Shown here: one piece after another, positions 43,572 to 52,359 of the stretch | How the letters are laid out: the number at the start of each line of letters is the position of its first letter | Numbering within the stretch: position 1 is the stretch's first letter | NCBI RefSeq assembly: GCF_040611135.1 | Contig: NZ_JBEXNL010000009.1 | Coordinates: forward strand, 109,249 to 173,248 | From: Tsukamurella sp040611135 | GTDB taxonomy: Bacteria > Actinomycetota > Actinomycetes > Mycobacteriales > Mycobacteriaceae | Direction: 5' to 3' | DNA: 64,000 bases | Made by a program: the position numbers and the translations under genes | The notes under the pieces: model-generated | What the model saw: only the letters and a program-made list of their open reading frames with translations | Told to the model about the DNA's origin: nothing | Databases searched by the model: none

Positions 43572-45035
43572 TCAGGAGAGGTGCTCGAGCGCTTCGGCGG
43601 TGACGCCGAACGAGGTGGTCTCGACGAACGCGTCGAACCCCTCAAGGCCGGCCTCGCGGCCGATCCCGCTGCGTTTGACGCCGCCGAACGGGGCGTGGAA
43701 ACCGATGCCCGCGCCGTTGATGTCGACGCCGCCGGTACGGATTCGCTGGGCGACCGCGAAGGCGTGGTCGAGGTCGGCGCTGTACACGGCTCCGGACAGG
43801 CCGTACGCCGAGTCGTTCGCGATGTCTATCGCCTCGTCCTCGTCATCAGCTGTGAGCACGCAGATCACCGGGCCGAAGATCTCCTCCTGCGCGATCACCA
43901 TGTCGCTGCGGACGTCGGCGAACACCGTCGGCTGCACGAACTGGCCGGCCGGACGATCGGCGGGGCGCCCACCGCCGACGGTGACTCGCGCACCTTCGGC
44001 GCGCCCCTGCGCGATGTAGGTCTCGACGCGATCGCGCTGCCGGGCACTGACCAGCGGACCGATCTCGGTGTCAGGGTCCGCCGGGTCGCCGACACGCAGG
44101 TCACCGACCATCGCGGTGAGCGCGTCGACCACCTCGGCGTATCGGCGCCGAGTCGCGATGATCCTCGTCTTGCCGACGCAGGCCTGCCCGTTGTAGCGGA
44201 ACGAGGCGCCCCGCAGTGACGTGACGGCCGCATCGAGATCCGCGTCGTCGAGGATGATGGCGGCGGACTTGCCGCCGAGTTCCAGAGTGACCCTGCGCAG
44301 ATCATTGCCGCACGCCGATGCGATCCGTCGTCCTGCGGTGGTGGAACCGGTGAACGAAACCTTGTCCACGCCGGGATGGGTGACGAGGTGTTCGCCCGCA
44401 GCCCGATCCGCGGCGACGATGTTCAGCACGCCAGGAGGGAGTCCCGCCTCCGCGGCCGCACGAGCGAGGAAGTGGGCGCTGAGCGGGGACTCCGGAGCCG
44501 GCTTGAGCACGACGGTGCACCCGGCGACCAGTGCCGGCGCGAGCTTGAGCATCGCGACCGCGACCGGGGAGTTCCACGGGACGATCGCGGCGACGACACC
44601 AACCGGTCGGCGCAGGACGACGGCGTTGCCGGTACGACCGGAGCGGGTGTAGCGCCACGGATACTGCTCGGCGAGTTCGAGATTGATATCGAGGAGCGCT
44701 GTCGACGCTCCCACCTGAGCGGCACGCGTCTGGGTGATCGGACACCCCATCTCGGTCGTCACGGTGACGGCGATCTGCTCGCCGTGACCGGCCAGCCGAT
44801 CCCGGAAACCCCGAATCAGGGCCGCGCGTTCCGCGACGGACATACGGGGCCACGGACCGCGATCGAACGCATCGCGTGCCGCGGCGACCGCGGCGTCCAT
44901 GTCCGACGGTGCACCGAGGGCGACGCGGGCGATCGTCTCGTCGGTCGTCGGGGAGACGACATCCACCGTCTCGGCGGACGCCGCCGGTCGCCACGCGCCT
45001 CCGATGTAGAAACGGTCAGTGTTGTCCTGCCACAT
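43572..45035 (-). CDS. Aldehyde dehydrogenase
   Basis: A 487-residue ALDH with IVPWNSPVAV, FTGSTTAGR, ELGGKS and nucleophile Cys in NGQACVGKT. ATG 45035 (MWQDNTDRFYIGGAW) is favoured over the longer frame because the paralogue at 20874 starts in the same way and GAGGCG lies upstream. First gene of the four-gene operon. Its promoter carries a GTGAG-N6-CTCAC dyad 53 nt upstream, matching that of the alcohol dehydrogenase at 361. Confidence 0.92.
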   Translation of the reverse strand: MWQDNTDRFYIGGAWRPAASAETVDVVSPTTDETIARVALGAPSDMDAAVAAARDAFDRGPWPRMSVAERAALIRGFRDRLAGHGEQIAVTVTTEMGCPITQTRAAQVGASTALLDINLELAEQYPWRYTRSGRTGNAVVLRRPVGVVAAIVPWNSPVAVAMLKLAPALVAGCTVVLKPAPESPLSAHFLARAAAEAGLPPGVLNIVAADRAAGEHLVTHPGVDKVSFTGSTTAGRRIASACGNDLRRVTLELGGKSAAIILDDADLDAAVTSLRGASFRYNGQACVGKTRIIATRRRYAEVVDALTAMVGDLRVGDPADPDTEIGPLVSARQRDRVETYIAQGRAEGARVTVGGGRPADRPAGQFVQPTVFADVRSDMVIAQEEIFGPVICVLTADDEDEAIDIANDSAYGLSGAVYSADLDHAFAVAQRIRTGGVDINGAGIGFHAPFGGVKRSGIGREAGLEGFDAFVETTSFGVTAEALEHLS

Positions 45036-45088
45036 TTTTCGCCTCGGTCCTCGCGCTGGAACGGCGCTCACGTCACTGTTGTTCCGGT

Positions 45089-45104
45089 GTGAGCGGGGTC
45101 TCAC
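45089..45104. promoter_or_regulatory. Inverted repeat GTGAG-N6-CTCAC upstream of aldehyde dehydrogenase
   Basis: GTGAG (45089-45093) and CTCAC (45100-45104) form the second copy of the dyad at 291-306, at the same distance from its gene. A longer dyad GCTCAC...GTGAGC (45066-45071 with 45089-45094) overlaps it. Confidence 0.5.
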
Positions 45105-45197
45105 TTCAGTGTCGAGCGCGAGGATCGGTCGGTCAATTGGCGAAGGGGAAATGTGGATTCGGCACGCGTGAAACGTCGCGCGAGGAACCCGAGGTCG

Positions 45198-46061
45198 TCA
45201 CGCGGGCGGGTCGACGAACAGGTCGTAGTCGATCGGGTCCGCGCCGCCGTAGGGCCTCAGGTCCGTGACGCCCGCACCGCGCACGAGCTCGGCGTCGAGG
45301 AAGCACCGCCCGGTCACGGAGAGCGGCTGCGCCAGCAGTACCGCCGCGGCGTCCGCCATGATCTGCGGATGCCGTGCGTGGGCGGTGGCCTCGTCGCCGC
45401 CGAGCAGGTTCTGCACGGCGGCCGTCGCGATCGTCGTCTCCGGCCACAGGCAGTTCGCCGCGATCCCGAGATCCGCGAACTCCGCCGCGAATCCCATGGT
45501 GAGCAGCGACATCCCGTACTTGCCCAGCATGTACGCCGGGTAGCGGCCCAGCCAGTCCGGGGACAGGTTCAGCGGCGGCGACAGCGTGATCACCCGGCCA
45601 CCGTCGGCCCGCTCGAGATGCGGCAGACACGCCTTCGTCAGCGCGAACGTGCCGCGGGTGTTCACCTGCTGTGTGAGGTCGTAGCGCTTCATCGTGATCT
45701 CCGCCGTGGGGATGGTGCTCAACACGCTGGCGTTGTTGATGCACACGTCGATCCCACCGAACCGGTCCACCGCCGTCGCCACCAGCCGGGCGATGTCCTC
45801 ATCGGAGCGCAGGTCGCCGACCACGCCGACGGCGGCGCCGTCACGCCCGGCGGCACCGTCGATCTCGGCGACCGCGGTGTGGATCGTGCCCGGCAACCGG
45901 GGATCGGGATCGTCGGTCTTGGCCAGGAGCACGATGTTCGCGCCGCGCTCGGCGAGGGCGACCGCGATCGCCAGGCCGATACCGCGGCTACCGCCGGACA
46001 TGACGACCGTACGGCCCGCGAAGGCCCCGGGCCCCGGTGCGGGGATGAGGGAGGCTGGCAT
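45198..46061 (-). CDS. SDR family oxidoreductase (HSDL2/AtuB-like)
   Basis: A 287-residue short-chain dehydrogenase of the extended HSDL2-like form: MSGGSRGIG, NNASVL, LTQQVNTRGTFALTKACLPH, catalytic YMLGK, and AANCLWPETTIATAA. Relatives include the Atu-cluster reductases of terpene degraders, which fits the AtuA genes far to the left, but they are 40 kb apart. GGAAGGAA lies before ATG 46061 and TAGCGT is a plausible -10 further up. Separate from the operon below by 162 nt. Confidence 0.85.
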   Translation of the reverse strand: MPASLIPAPGPGAFAGRTVVMSGGSRGIGLAIAVALAERGANIVLLAKTDDPDPRLPGTIHTAVAEIDGAAGRDGAAVGVVGDLRSDEDIARLVATAVDRFGGIDVCINNASVLSTIPTAEITMKRYDLTQQVNTRGTFALTKACLPHLERADGGRVITLSPPLNLSPDWLGRYPAYMLGKYGMSLLTMGFAAEFADLGIAANCLWPETTIATAAVQNLLGGDEATAHARHPQIMADAAAVLLAQPLSVTGRCFLDAELVRGAGVTDLRPYGGADPIDYDLFVDPPA

Positions 46062-46175
46062 GGGATTCCTTCCGTCGCGCGTGCTCTCCTTCCCACGCTA
46101 GGGTCCCGACGGTGCCGTGCCCATGTCCCGCGGGGACCGAAACTGCGTCGTCCGTTGTCCGCCGCGACGAAGGAC

Positions 46176-47450
46176 TCAGCGCCAGTTCGGCCCCGTGATC
46201 GTCGGGAAGCGGCGGCACAGCAACAGCGCGATCTCCACGTCGAGGCGGCCGTCCTCGAGCGGGCGACCCCGGCGCTCGATGGCCTTGCGTACCCGGTACT
46301 TCACCGTGTTGGTGTGCAGGTGCAGCAGCGGCGCCGCCGCGGTGAAGCTGGAACCGGCCTCGAGGAAGACCTGCAGTGAATGCCGCAGGTGCGCATCCGA
46401 TTCCGTGGGCTCGGCGAGCGGCCCGAGCACCTCGCGCACCCAGACGTCCGCCGTCGAGAGATCGCCCCCGAGCATAGCGGCGATGACGACGCCGACGTCG
46501 CCGCTGGCGACCGTCACCCTGTCCTCTCCCGGTGCGCGCACCGCGACCGCGCGGGCGTGCTCGGCCAACTCGTGCGAGCGCACGAAGCCCGCCACCCCAC
46601 TGCGGGGAGCGCCGATCGCGAGTGACGGCGCCTGCTCATCGGATGCGCCGAGGGCGCGCAGAGTCTCCACGGCACCGTCGGCCGTCCTGGCGGACAGCGG
46701 GATCCAGCCCCAAGCGGTCTGCCGATCGTGCGCCATGAACAGGGGCGCGGACGCCGCTCCGACCTGCTTCGCAGCGAGGTGCAGGAAGCGCTCCATGCCG
46801 ATCAGCTCGCCGCGCTCGAGCTCCGGCTTCGGGTACCACATGATGACCGCGAGGCTGCGCTCCCGCAGCGGATAGCGCAGCGCACCGCTGAGCTCGTCGA
46901 CGCTTCGGGAATCCGTACTGCCGGACAGGATCCTGCGGATCTGATCGCCACGGATCCGCTCCCGGCTCTCCCGCCAGCGGTCCAGTTCCCGCCGGTAGAC
47001 CTCGACGACCTGCTCGGAGATCCAGTCGATGTACTGCGAGGTCGCAGTGAAGGTGGCCTCGAAGACCTCCAGTGCGGTGTCGGAATCCAGACCGCCCGCC
47101 CGCACCTCCGCGAAGACCAGGCGCAGCAACTCCTGCTGACCCAGTCGATACGCCCGGACCAGGGCATTGGGCGTCACATCGTGCTGCGCGAGACGGCGCG
47201 CGTACTCGACGGCCGCTACCGGGGCGGTCACACCCGCGACGTCGATCCCGTGCCGGATGGCGGCGAAGATCGTGACGATGTTGCCCTCGACGCTGGCCCG
47301 CAACAGCTCCACCAGCTGGGTGTCGCCCCGCAGCTCGGGAATCTGCGCCAGGATCACGTCCCGGACCGCGTCGGTGACCTCGGCGACGCGGGGCTCCATC
47401 CGCACGATCACCGCCGACGCGGCGGACGCGACGCCCTCAGTACCCGACAT
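46176..47450 (-). CDS. PucR/CdaR family transcriptional regulator
   Basis: A 424-residue regulator with an N-terminal about 150-residue RsbRD-like helical region, a middle GGDEF-like segment and a C-terminal helix-turn-helix (LHLHTNTVKYRVRKAIERRG) characteristic of PucR/CdaR proteins. ATG 47450 is preferred because TACGCT lies exactly 7 nt upstream on the minus strand, fitting a leaderless transcript. It diverges from the broken acyl-CoA synthetase and probably controls that gene and the two after it. Confidence 0.88.
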   Translation of the reverse strand: MSGTEGVASAASAVIVRMEPRVAEVTDAVRDVILAQIPELRGDTQLVELLRASVEGNIVTIFAAIRHGIDVAGVTAPVAAVEYARRLAQHDVTPNALVRAYRLGQQELLRLVFAEVRAGGLDSDTALEVFEATFTATSQYIDWISEQVVEVYRRELDRWRESRERIRGDQIRRILSGSTDSRSVDELSGALRYPLRERSLAVIMWYPKPELERGELIGMERFLHLAAKQVGAASAPLFMAHDRQTAWGWIPLSARTADGAVETLRALGASDEQAPSLAIGAPRSGVAGFVRSHELAEHARAVAVRAPGEDRVTVASGDVGVVIAAMLGGDLSTADVWVREVLGPLAEPTESDAHLRHSLQVFLEAGSSFTAAAPLLHLHTNTVKYRVRKAIERRGRPLEDGRLDVEIALLLCRRFPTITGPNWR

Positions 47451-47457
47451 GGGCCCG

Positions 47458-47463
47458 AGCGTA
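47458..47463 (-). promoter_or_regulatory. Putative -10 of a leaderless promoter (TACGCT)
   Basis: TACGCT on the minus strand is followed by 7 nt and then the PucR-family start ATG at 47450, with no ribosome site between. A -35 element is not evident. Confidence 0.35.
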
Positions 47464-47555
47464 GCCACCGCCGCCCACCCGGACGGCGCGATCAGCGAAA
47501 CCCGTCGTTGTTCGTCGGGGACAACGCGCGCGGGAAGGTTGGGCCTCGCGGACGA

Positions 47556-47571
47556 TGTGACGTCGGTCACG
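47556..47571. promoter_or_regulatory. Inverted repeat TGTGAC-GTCG-GTCACG (site 3)
   Basis: The inner dyad GTGAC-GTCG-GTCAC is perfect. It lies 55 nt before the acyl-CoA synthetase start, between it and the divergent PucR gene. It fits the TGTnAC-N4-GTCAC pattern of sites at 36555 and 37851. Confidence 0.5.
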
Positions 47572-47626
47572 TGGGCCTAGATTTCTTCCCATCAGCAGCC
47601 ACGCCACGACTCCGGAAGGCCACCCC

Positions 47627-49087
47627 ATGCACTTCGCACTCCTGCCCGCGCACCGCGCCCGCACCGCACCGTCGGCGCCCGCGATCGCGGACGACCGCCG
47701 GAGCCTGGACAACGCGGAGTTCGACCAGTTCATCGAGCGTGCGGCCGCGGCCCTCGCCGATCGCCGCGTCGGCCGTGGCGATGTGATCGCGGTGCTGCTG
47801 CCGAACACCGCGGATCTCATCGTCACCCTGTTCGCGGCGTGGCGGCTCGGCGCGGCCGTCACGCCGATCAACCCCGCGCTCACGGCCGACTAGGTGCGGT
47901 ACCAGGTGACCGACGCGGGCTCGTCGGTGTTGGTCACCGACAACCACCGCGGCGACGATCTCGGCGCCCCGCTCCTCCTCACCCACGATCTGGACGGGGC
48001 CCGCACCGCCCCCTCCGTCGCCGCGCACGACGACCTCGCCCTGCTGATCTACACCTCGGGCACCACCGGCCGCCCGAAGGGGGTGCGCCTCGACCACGCA
48101 AACCTGAGCGCTCAATGCGACTCCGTGGTCGCGGCGCTGGGCCTCACACCGGCGGATCACAGCCTGCTGATCCTGCCGCTGTTCCATGCGAACGGGATCA
48201 TCGCCGGGACCCTCTCGCCGCTGCTGGCGGGCGGCCGGACGACGGTGGCTGGCCGGTTCCGCCCGGACGCCTTCTTCCCACAGGTCGAGCAGGTGCGGCC
48301 CACCTACTTCTCCGCGGTGCCCACGATCTACCAGATGCTCGCGGATCTCCCCGCCGACGTGCGACCGGACACCTCGTCGATCCGCTTCGGCGTCTGCGGC
48401 GCGGCTCCGGCCAGCGTCGAGCTGCTGGCGAAGGTGGAGCGGCGCTTCGGTTTCCCGCTGGTGGAGGGCTACGGCCTCTCGGAGTGCACGTGCGTCGCCA
48501 CGGTCAACCCGTTCGACGGGGTCCGCAAGCCCGGCACCGTCGGTCCCGCGATCCCCGGCGTCACCGTCCGGGTGCTGGGCCCCGACGGTGCCGAGTTGCC
48601 CGCCGGCGAGCCCGGCGACGTGGTGATCGAGGGACCGAACGTGATGCGCGGTTATCTGCATCGTCCCGAGGACACGGCGTCCACGCTCGTGGACGGCCGG
48701 CTCCGCACCGGCGACATCGGCTTCCTCGACGAGGACGGCTATCTCACCCTCGTCGACCGCGCGAAGGACATCATCATCCGGGGTGGGGAGAACCTCTACC
48801 CCAAGGAGATCGAGTCCGTGATCTACCAGTTGCCCCGGGTCGCCGAGGCGGCCGTCGTGGGCCGGCCGGACCCGAGGTTCGGCGAGGTACCCGTCCTGTT
48901 CGTCGCGCTCACCGACGGTCCCGCGCTCGATCCGGACGCCATCCTCACGCACGCCGCCACCCGGCTGGCGAAATACAAACTGCCCGTGGAGATCACGATT
49001 CTCCCGAGCCTCCCCAAGAACGCCGTCGGCAAGCTCGACAAACCGACCCTGCGGGGCCACATCACTCCCCCGGTCACGGCGTCCTAG
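47627..49087 (+). pseudogene. AMP-dependent acyl-CoA synthetase interrupted by an in-frame TAG
   Basis: Two frames in the same register form one class I adenylate-forming enzyme of about 486 codons. The first 88 codons end INPALTAD, then TAG (47891-47893), then a GTG-initiated frame VRYQVTDAGSSVLVTD with P-loop YTSGTTGRPKG, RTGD, and C-terminal KNAVGKLDK. The family normally reads TADEVRYQ here, so the TAG most simply replaces a GAG. Both halves keep good coding composition, which suggests a recent mutation or a sequencing error. The 397-residue downstream part keeps the adenylation motifs and could be translated from the GTG adjoining the stop. Confidence 0.85.
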
Positions 49088-49132
49088 TCACATCACTTCA
49101 CTCCACGCACCATCTGAACAAGGAGAGTCATC

Positions 49133-50947
49133 ATGGGATTCAAGGATCCGGTGTTCCCGGCAGTGGAACCCGAGGAATTCCTCCAGCGCCCTCTCATGGA
49201 GCGCATCCGCGTCCTCAGCACCCAGTGGGCCGAGTTCGGTTTCGGCACCCCGTACATGATCCACGTGATCTACGTCGTCAAGCTGTTCGTCTTCTACGGC
49301 CTGGGCGGCGTTGCCCTCGCGACGCTGACCTCGGGCACGCAGCCCTTCGCCCTCGGCGAGTGGTGGAACCAGCCGATCGTGTACCAGAAGCTCGTCCTGT
49401 GGACGGTGCTGCTCGAGGCCATCGGCGTCGCCGGATCGTGGGGTCCGCTCGCCGGCAAGGCGAAGCCCATGACCGGCGGAATCCTGTTCTGGGCCAAGCC
49501 CGGAACCATCCGCCTCCGCCCCTGGAAGTGGATGCCCGGCACCAACGGCGACCGCCGCACCGTCTTCGACGTGCTCGTGTACCTGGCCATGCTGGTCTCA
49601 CTGCTGGTCGGCATCGCCCTGCCCGGAACCACCGACATCGGCGGCTTCACCACCGCGATGGCCACGCTGGGCATCGATCCCACTCACGGCCTGATGCAGC
49701 CCGCCGCCCTCGTCGCCCCGATCGTGCTGCTGGTCCTGATCGGCCTGCGGGACAAGACGATCTTCCTCGCCGCGCGCGGCGAGCAGTACCTCCCGCCGAT
49801 GCTGGCCTTCGCGATTCTGCCGCTGCTGTTCGGCGACCACGGCTTCGAGAACATGATCATCGCGCTCAAGCTCGTCATCGGCGTGGTGTGGGTCGGCGCA
49901 GGCCTGTCCAAGTGCAACCACCACTTCACCATGGTCATCCCGCCCATGGTCTCCAACAGCCCGCTCGTGCCCGGCAGCTGGTTCAAGAAGCTGCAGTACA
50001 AGGACTTCTCGCAGGACATGCGTCCGTCCGGGCTCGCACGGTTCATGGCGCACGGACCCGGTGTGGTCGTTGAGATCATCGCCCCGCTGATCCTGCTGTT
50101 CTCGACCAACCGCACCGTGACCGTCGTGGCCGCCGTGTTCATGTGCCTCTACCACCTGTTCATCATCTCCACCTTCCCGCTCGCCGTGCCGCTGGAGTGG
50201 AACCTGCTGTTCGGCTACACCGCGATATTCCTGTTCATCGGCTTCCCCGCCGACAGCGGCTACGCCCTGTGGGACATGAACCCGGCCTGGCTGGCGATCG
50301 TCATCACCGCGGGCCTCGCCTTCTTCCCGATCCTCGGCAACTTCCGCCCGGACAAGGTCTCGTTCCTGCCCTCGATGCGCCAGTACGCCGGCAACTGGGC
50401 CACCGCGCTGTGGACCTTCACCCCGGGTGCGGAGGAGAAGCTCAACCGGGTGACCCGTTCGGCCCCGAATCAGATCGACCAGTTCATCGCCGCCGGGTAC
50501 CCGCCGCTGTGGGCGGAGATCACCCTGCAGATGACGATCGGCTGGCGGTCGCTGCACAGCCAGGGCCGCGGTCTCTTCTCGGTACTGCTCGCCACCCTGC
50601 CCGACATCGACACCCGCACCGTCCGCGAGGCCGAGTTCCTCTGCAATTCGATCCTCGGCTTCAACTTCGGCGACGGACACATGCACAACGAGGAGATGAT
50701 CCGCGCCGTGCAGGACGAGGCCCGCTTCGAGCCCGGCGAATGCGTCATCGTGTGGGTCGAATCCCAACCCGTGCATAAGAAGACACAGGCGTACAAGGTG
50801 ATCGACGCCGCCCTCGGCGTCGTCGAGGAGGGCACCTGGAACGTGCACGAGGTCGCCGAGACCCAACCCTGGCTGCCCGACGGCCCCGCCCCGCACACCC
50901 CCACCTGGTCGACGATCCGCACCGGCCGCCCGGCGGTTCAGGCATGA
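49133..50947 (+). CDS. DUF3556-like membrane protein
   Basis: A 604-residue protein that I place in the actinobacterial DUF3556 family from its start (MGFKDPVFPAVEPEEFLQRP) and layout. It has about eight to ten hydrophobic segments between residues 40 and 420, then a soluble C-terminal domain of about 180 residues. No catalytic motif is recognisable and no function is known. AAGGAGAG precedes the ATG. The stop overlaps the FAD-oxidoreductase start (ATGA). Position after an acyl-CoA synthetase suggests a lipid-modifying or lipid-handling role (inference). Confidence 0.75.
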   Translation: MGFKDPVFPAVEPEEFLQRPLMERIRVLSTQWAEFGFGTPYMIHVIYVVKLFVFYGLGGVALATLTSGTQPFALGEWWNQPIVYQKLVLWTVLLEAIGVAGSWGPLAGKAKPMTGGILFWAKPGTIRLRPWKWMPGTNGDRRTVFDVLVYLAMLVSLLVGIALPGTTDIGGFTTAMATLGIDPTHGLMQPAALVAPIVLLVLIGLRDKTIFLAARGEQYLPPMLAFAILPLLFGDHGFENMIIALKLVIGVVWVGAGLSKCNHHFTMVIPPMVSNSPLVPGSWFKKLQYKDFSQDMRPSGLARFMAHGPGVVVEIIAPLILLFSTNRTVTVVAAVFMCLYHLFIISTFPLAVPLEWNLLFGYTAIFLFIGFPADSGYALWDMNPAWLAIVITAGLAFFPILGNFRPDKVSFLPSMRQYAGNWATALWTFTPGAEEKLNRVTRSAPNQIDQFIAAGYPPLWAEITLQMTIGWRSLHSQGRGLFSVLLATLPDIDTRTVREAEFLCNSILGFNFGDGHMHNEEMIRAVQDEARFEPGECVIVWVESQPVHKKTQAYKVIDAALGVVEEGTWNVHEVAETQPWLPDGPAPHTPTWSTIRTGRPAVQA

Positions 50948-52359
50948 CCACCGCCACCGTCGTCGGTGCCGGCCCCAACGGCCTCGCCGCGGCGATCACC
51001 CTGGCTCGCGAGGGCGTCGAGGTCACGCTCCTCGAGGCGGCCGGCACCGTCGGCGGTGGCATCCGCTCCTTCGAGGGCATCGTCGAAGGCCTGATCCACG
51101 ATCACTGCGCGGCCATGCATCCCATGGCCGTGGGCTCCCCCTTCCTGAACTCGCTGGACCTGGCCACGCACGGACTGCGCTGGCACGCCGCCGAGATCGA
51201 CTGCGTGCAGCCGCTCGACGACGGCACGGCGGGGGTGCTGCGGCGCACCGTCGGCGATACGGCCGCCGGAATGGGCCCCGACGGTGCGCTGTGGCGGGCC
51301 CTGTTCGACAGCACCGTCCGGAACATCGACAAGGTGGGGCCCGCGATCCTCTCGCCCCTGCTCCGCGTCCCGAAGCACCCGATCCACCTGGCCCGGTTCG
51401 GGGCAGCGGCCCCGCTGCCCGCGTCGCTCCTGGCCCGCGCGTTCCGCACGCCGCAGGCGCGAGCCCTCTGGGGCGGCATCGCGGCCCACACCTTCCGGCC
51501 CCTGCACCAACCCATGACCTCCGCGATCGGCCTCGGCCTGCTGTCGGCCGGCCACGCCTACGGCTGGCAGGTCGCCGAGGGCGGGTCCGGCGCGATCGCC
51601 GCCGCGCTGACGGCCGAGCTACTGGCGCTGGGCGGCACCGTCGAGACCGAGGTTCGGGTGACCGCCCTGCGCGAGATGGAATCCAGCGATCTCGTGCTCT
51701 TCGATCTGGACCCCGCGCAGGTGGCGGGCATCGTCGGCGATGCGATGCCGGCACGGGTCCGCCGGGCGTTCGAGGGGTTCCGGCGCGGCCCCGGCGCGTT
51801 CAAGGTCGACTTCGCCGTCCACGGCGGCGTGCCCTGGACCAACCCGGAGGCCCGCCGGTCGAGCACCGTCCACCTCGGCGGCGACTTCGCCGAGACGGCG
51901 GCGACCGAGCGCGACATCGCCGCCGGGCGGATGCCCGATCGCCCGTTCGTGCTGGTCGGCCAGCAGTATCTCGCCGACCCCTCACGCAGCGCCGGCGACG
52001 TCCACCCCGTCTGGACCTACGCCCACGTCCCGAACGGCTACCCCGGCGACGCCACCGAAGCCATCATCACCCAGATCGAACGCTTCGCCCCCGGCTTCCG
52101 CGACCGCATCATCGGCACCGCCGTGTGCTCCACCACTGAGATGTCCCGCTACAACGCCAACTTCGTCGGCGGCGACATCAACACCGGATCCAAGGACCCG
52201 CTCCAGCTGATCTTCGGACCCCGGATCACCCTGCAGCCCTACGACCTCGGCGTCCCCGGCAGGTACATCTGCTCCGCCGCCACCCCACCCGGACCCGCCG
52301 CCCACGGCATGTGCGGGTACCACGCGGCTACCCGGGCACTGAAGAAACTGCGCAGCTAG
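50944..52359 (+). CDS. FAD-dependent oxidoreductase (phytoene desaturase-like)
   Basis: A 471-residue flavoprotein. The N-terminal dinucleotide-binding motif VVGAGPNGLAAAITLAREG is followed by a Glu (LLEA) typical of FAD-binding amine-oxidase/phytoene-desaturase folds. The C-terminal region (NFVGGDINTGSKDP, GMCGYHAA) matches the NAD(P)/FAD-dependent CrtI-like group. It is translationally coupled to the DUF3556-like gene, so the two probably work together on a lipid or isoprenoid. Its 3' end overlaps the convergent acyltransferase by 4 nt. Confidence 0.87.
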   Translation: MTTATVVGAGPNGLAAAITLAREGVEVTLLEAAGTVGGGIRSFEGIVEGLIHDHCAAMHPMAVGSPFLNSLDLATHGLRWHAAEIDCVQPLDDGTAGVLRRTVGDTAAGMGPDGALWRALFDSTVRNIDKVGPAILSPLLRVPKHPIHLARFGAAAPLPASLLARAFRTPQARALWGGIAAHTFRPLHQPMTSAIGLGLLSAGHAYGWQVAEGGSGAIAAALTAELLALGGTVETEVRVTALREMESSDLVLFDLDPAQVAGIVGDAMPARVRRAFEGFRRGPGAFKVDFAVHGGVPWTNPEARRSSTVHLGGDFAETAATERDIAAGRMPDRPFVLVGQQYLADPSRSAGDVHPVWTYAHVPNGYPGDATEAIITQIERFAPGFRDRIIGTAVCSTTEMSRYNANFVGGDINTGSKDPLQLIFGPRITLQPYDLGVPGRYICSAATPPGPAAHGMCGYHAATRALKKLRS

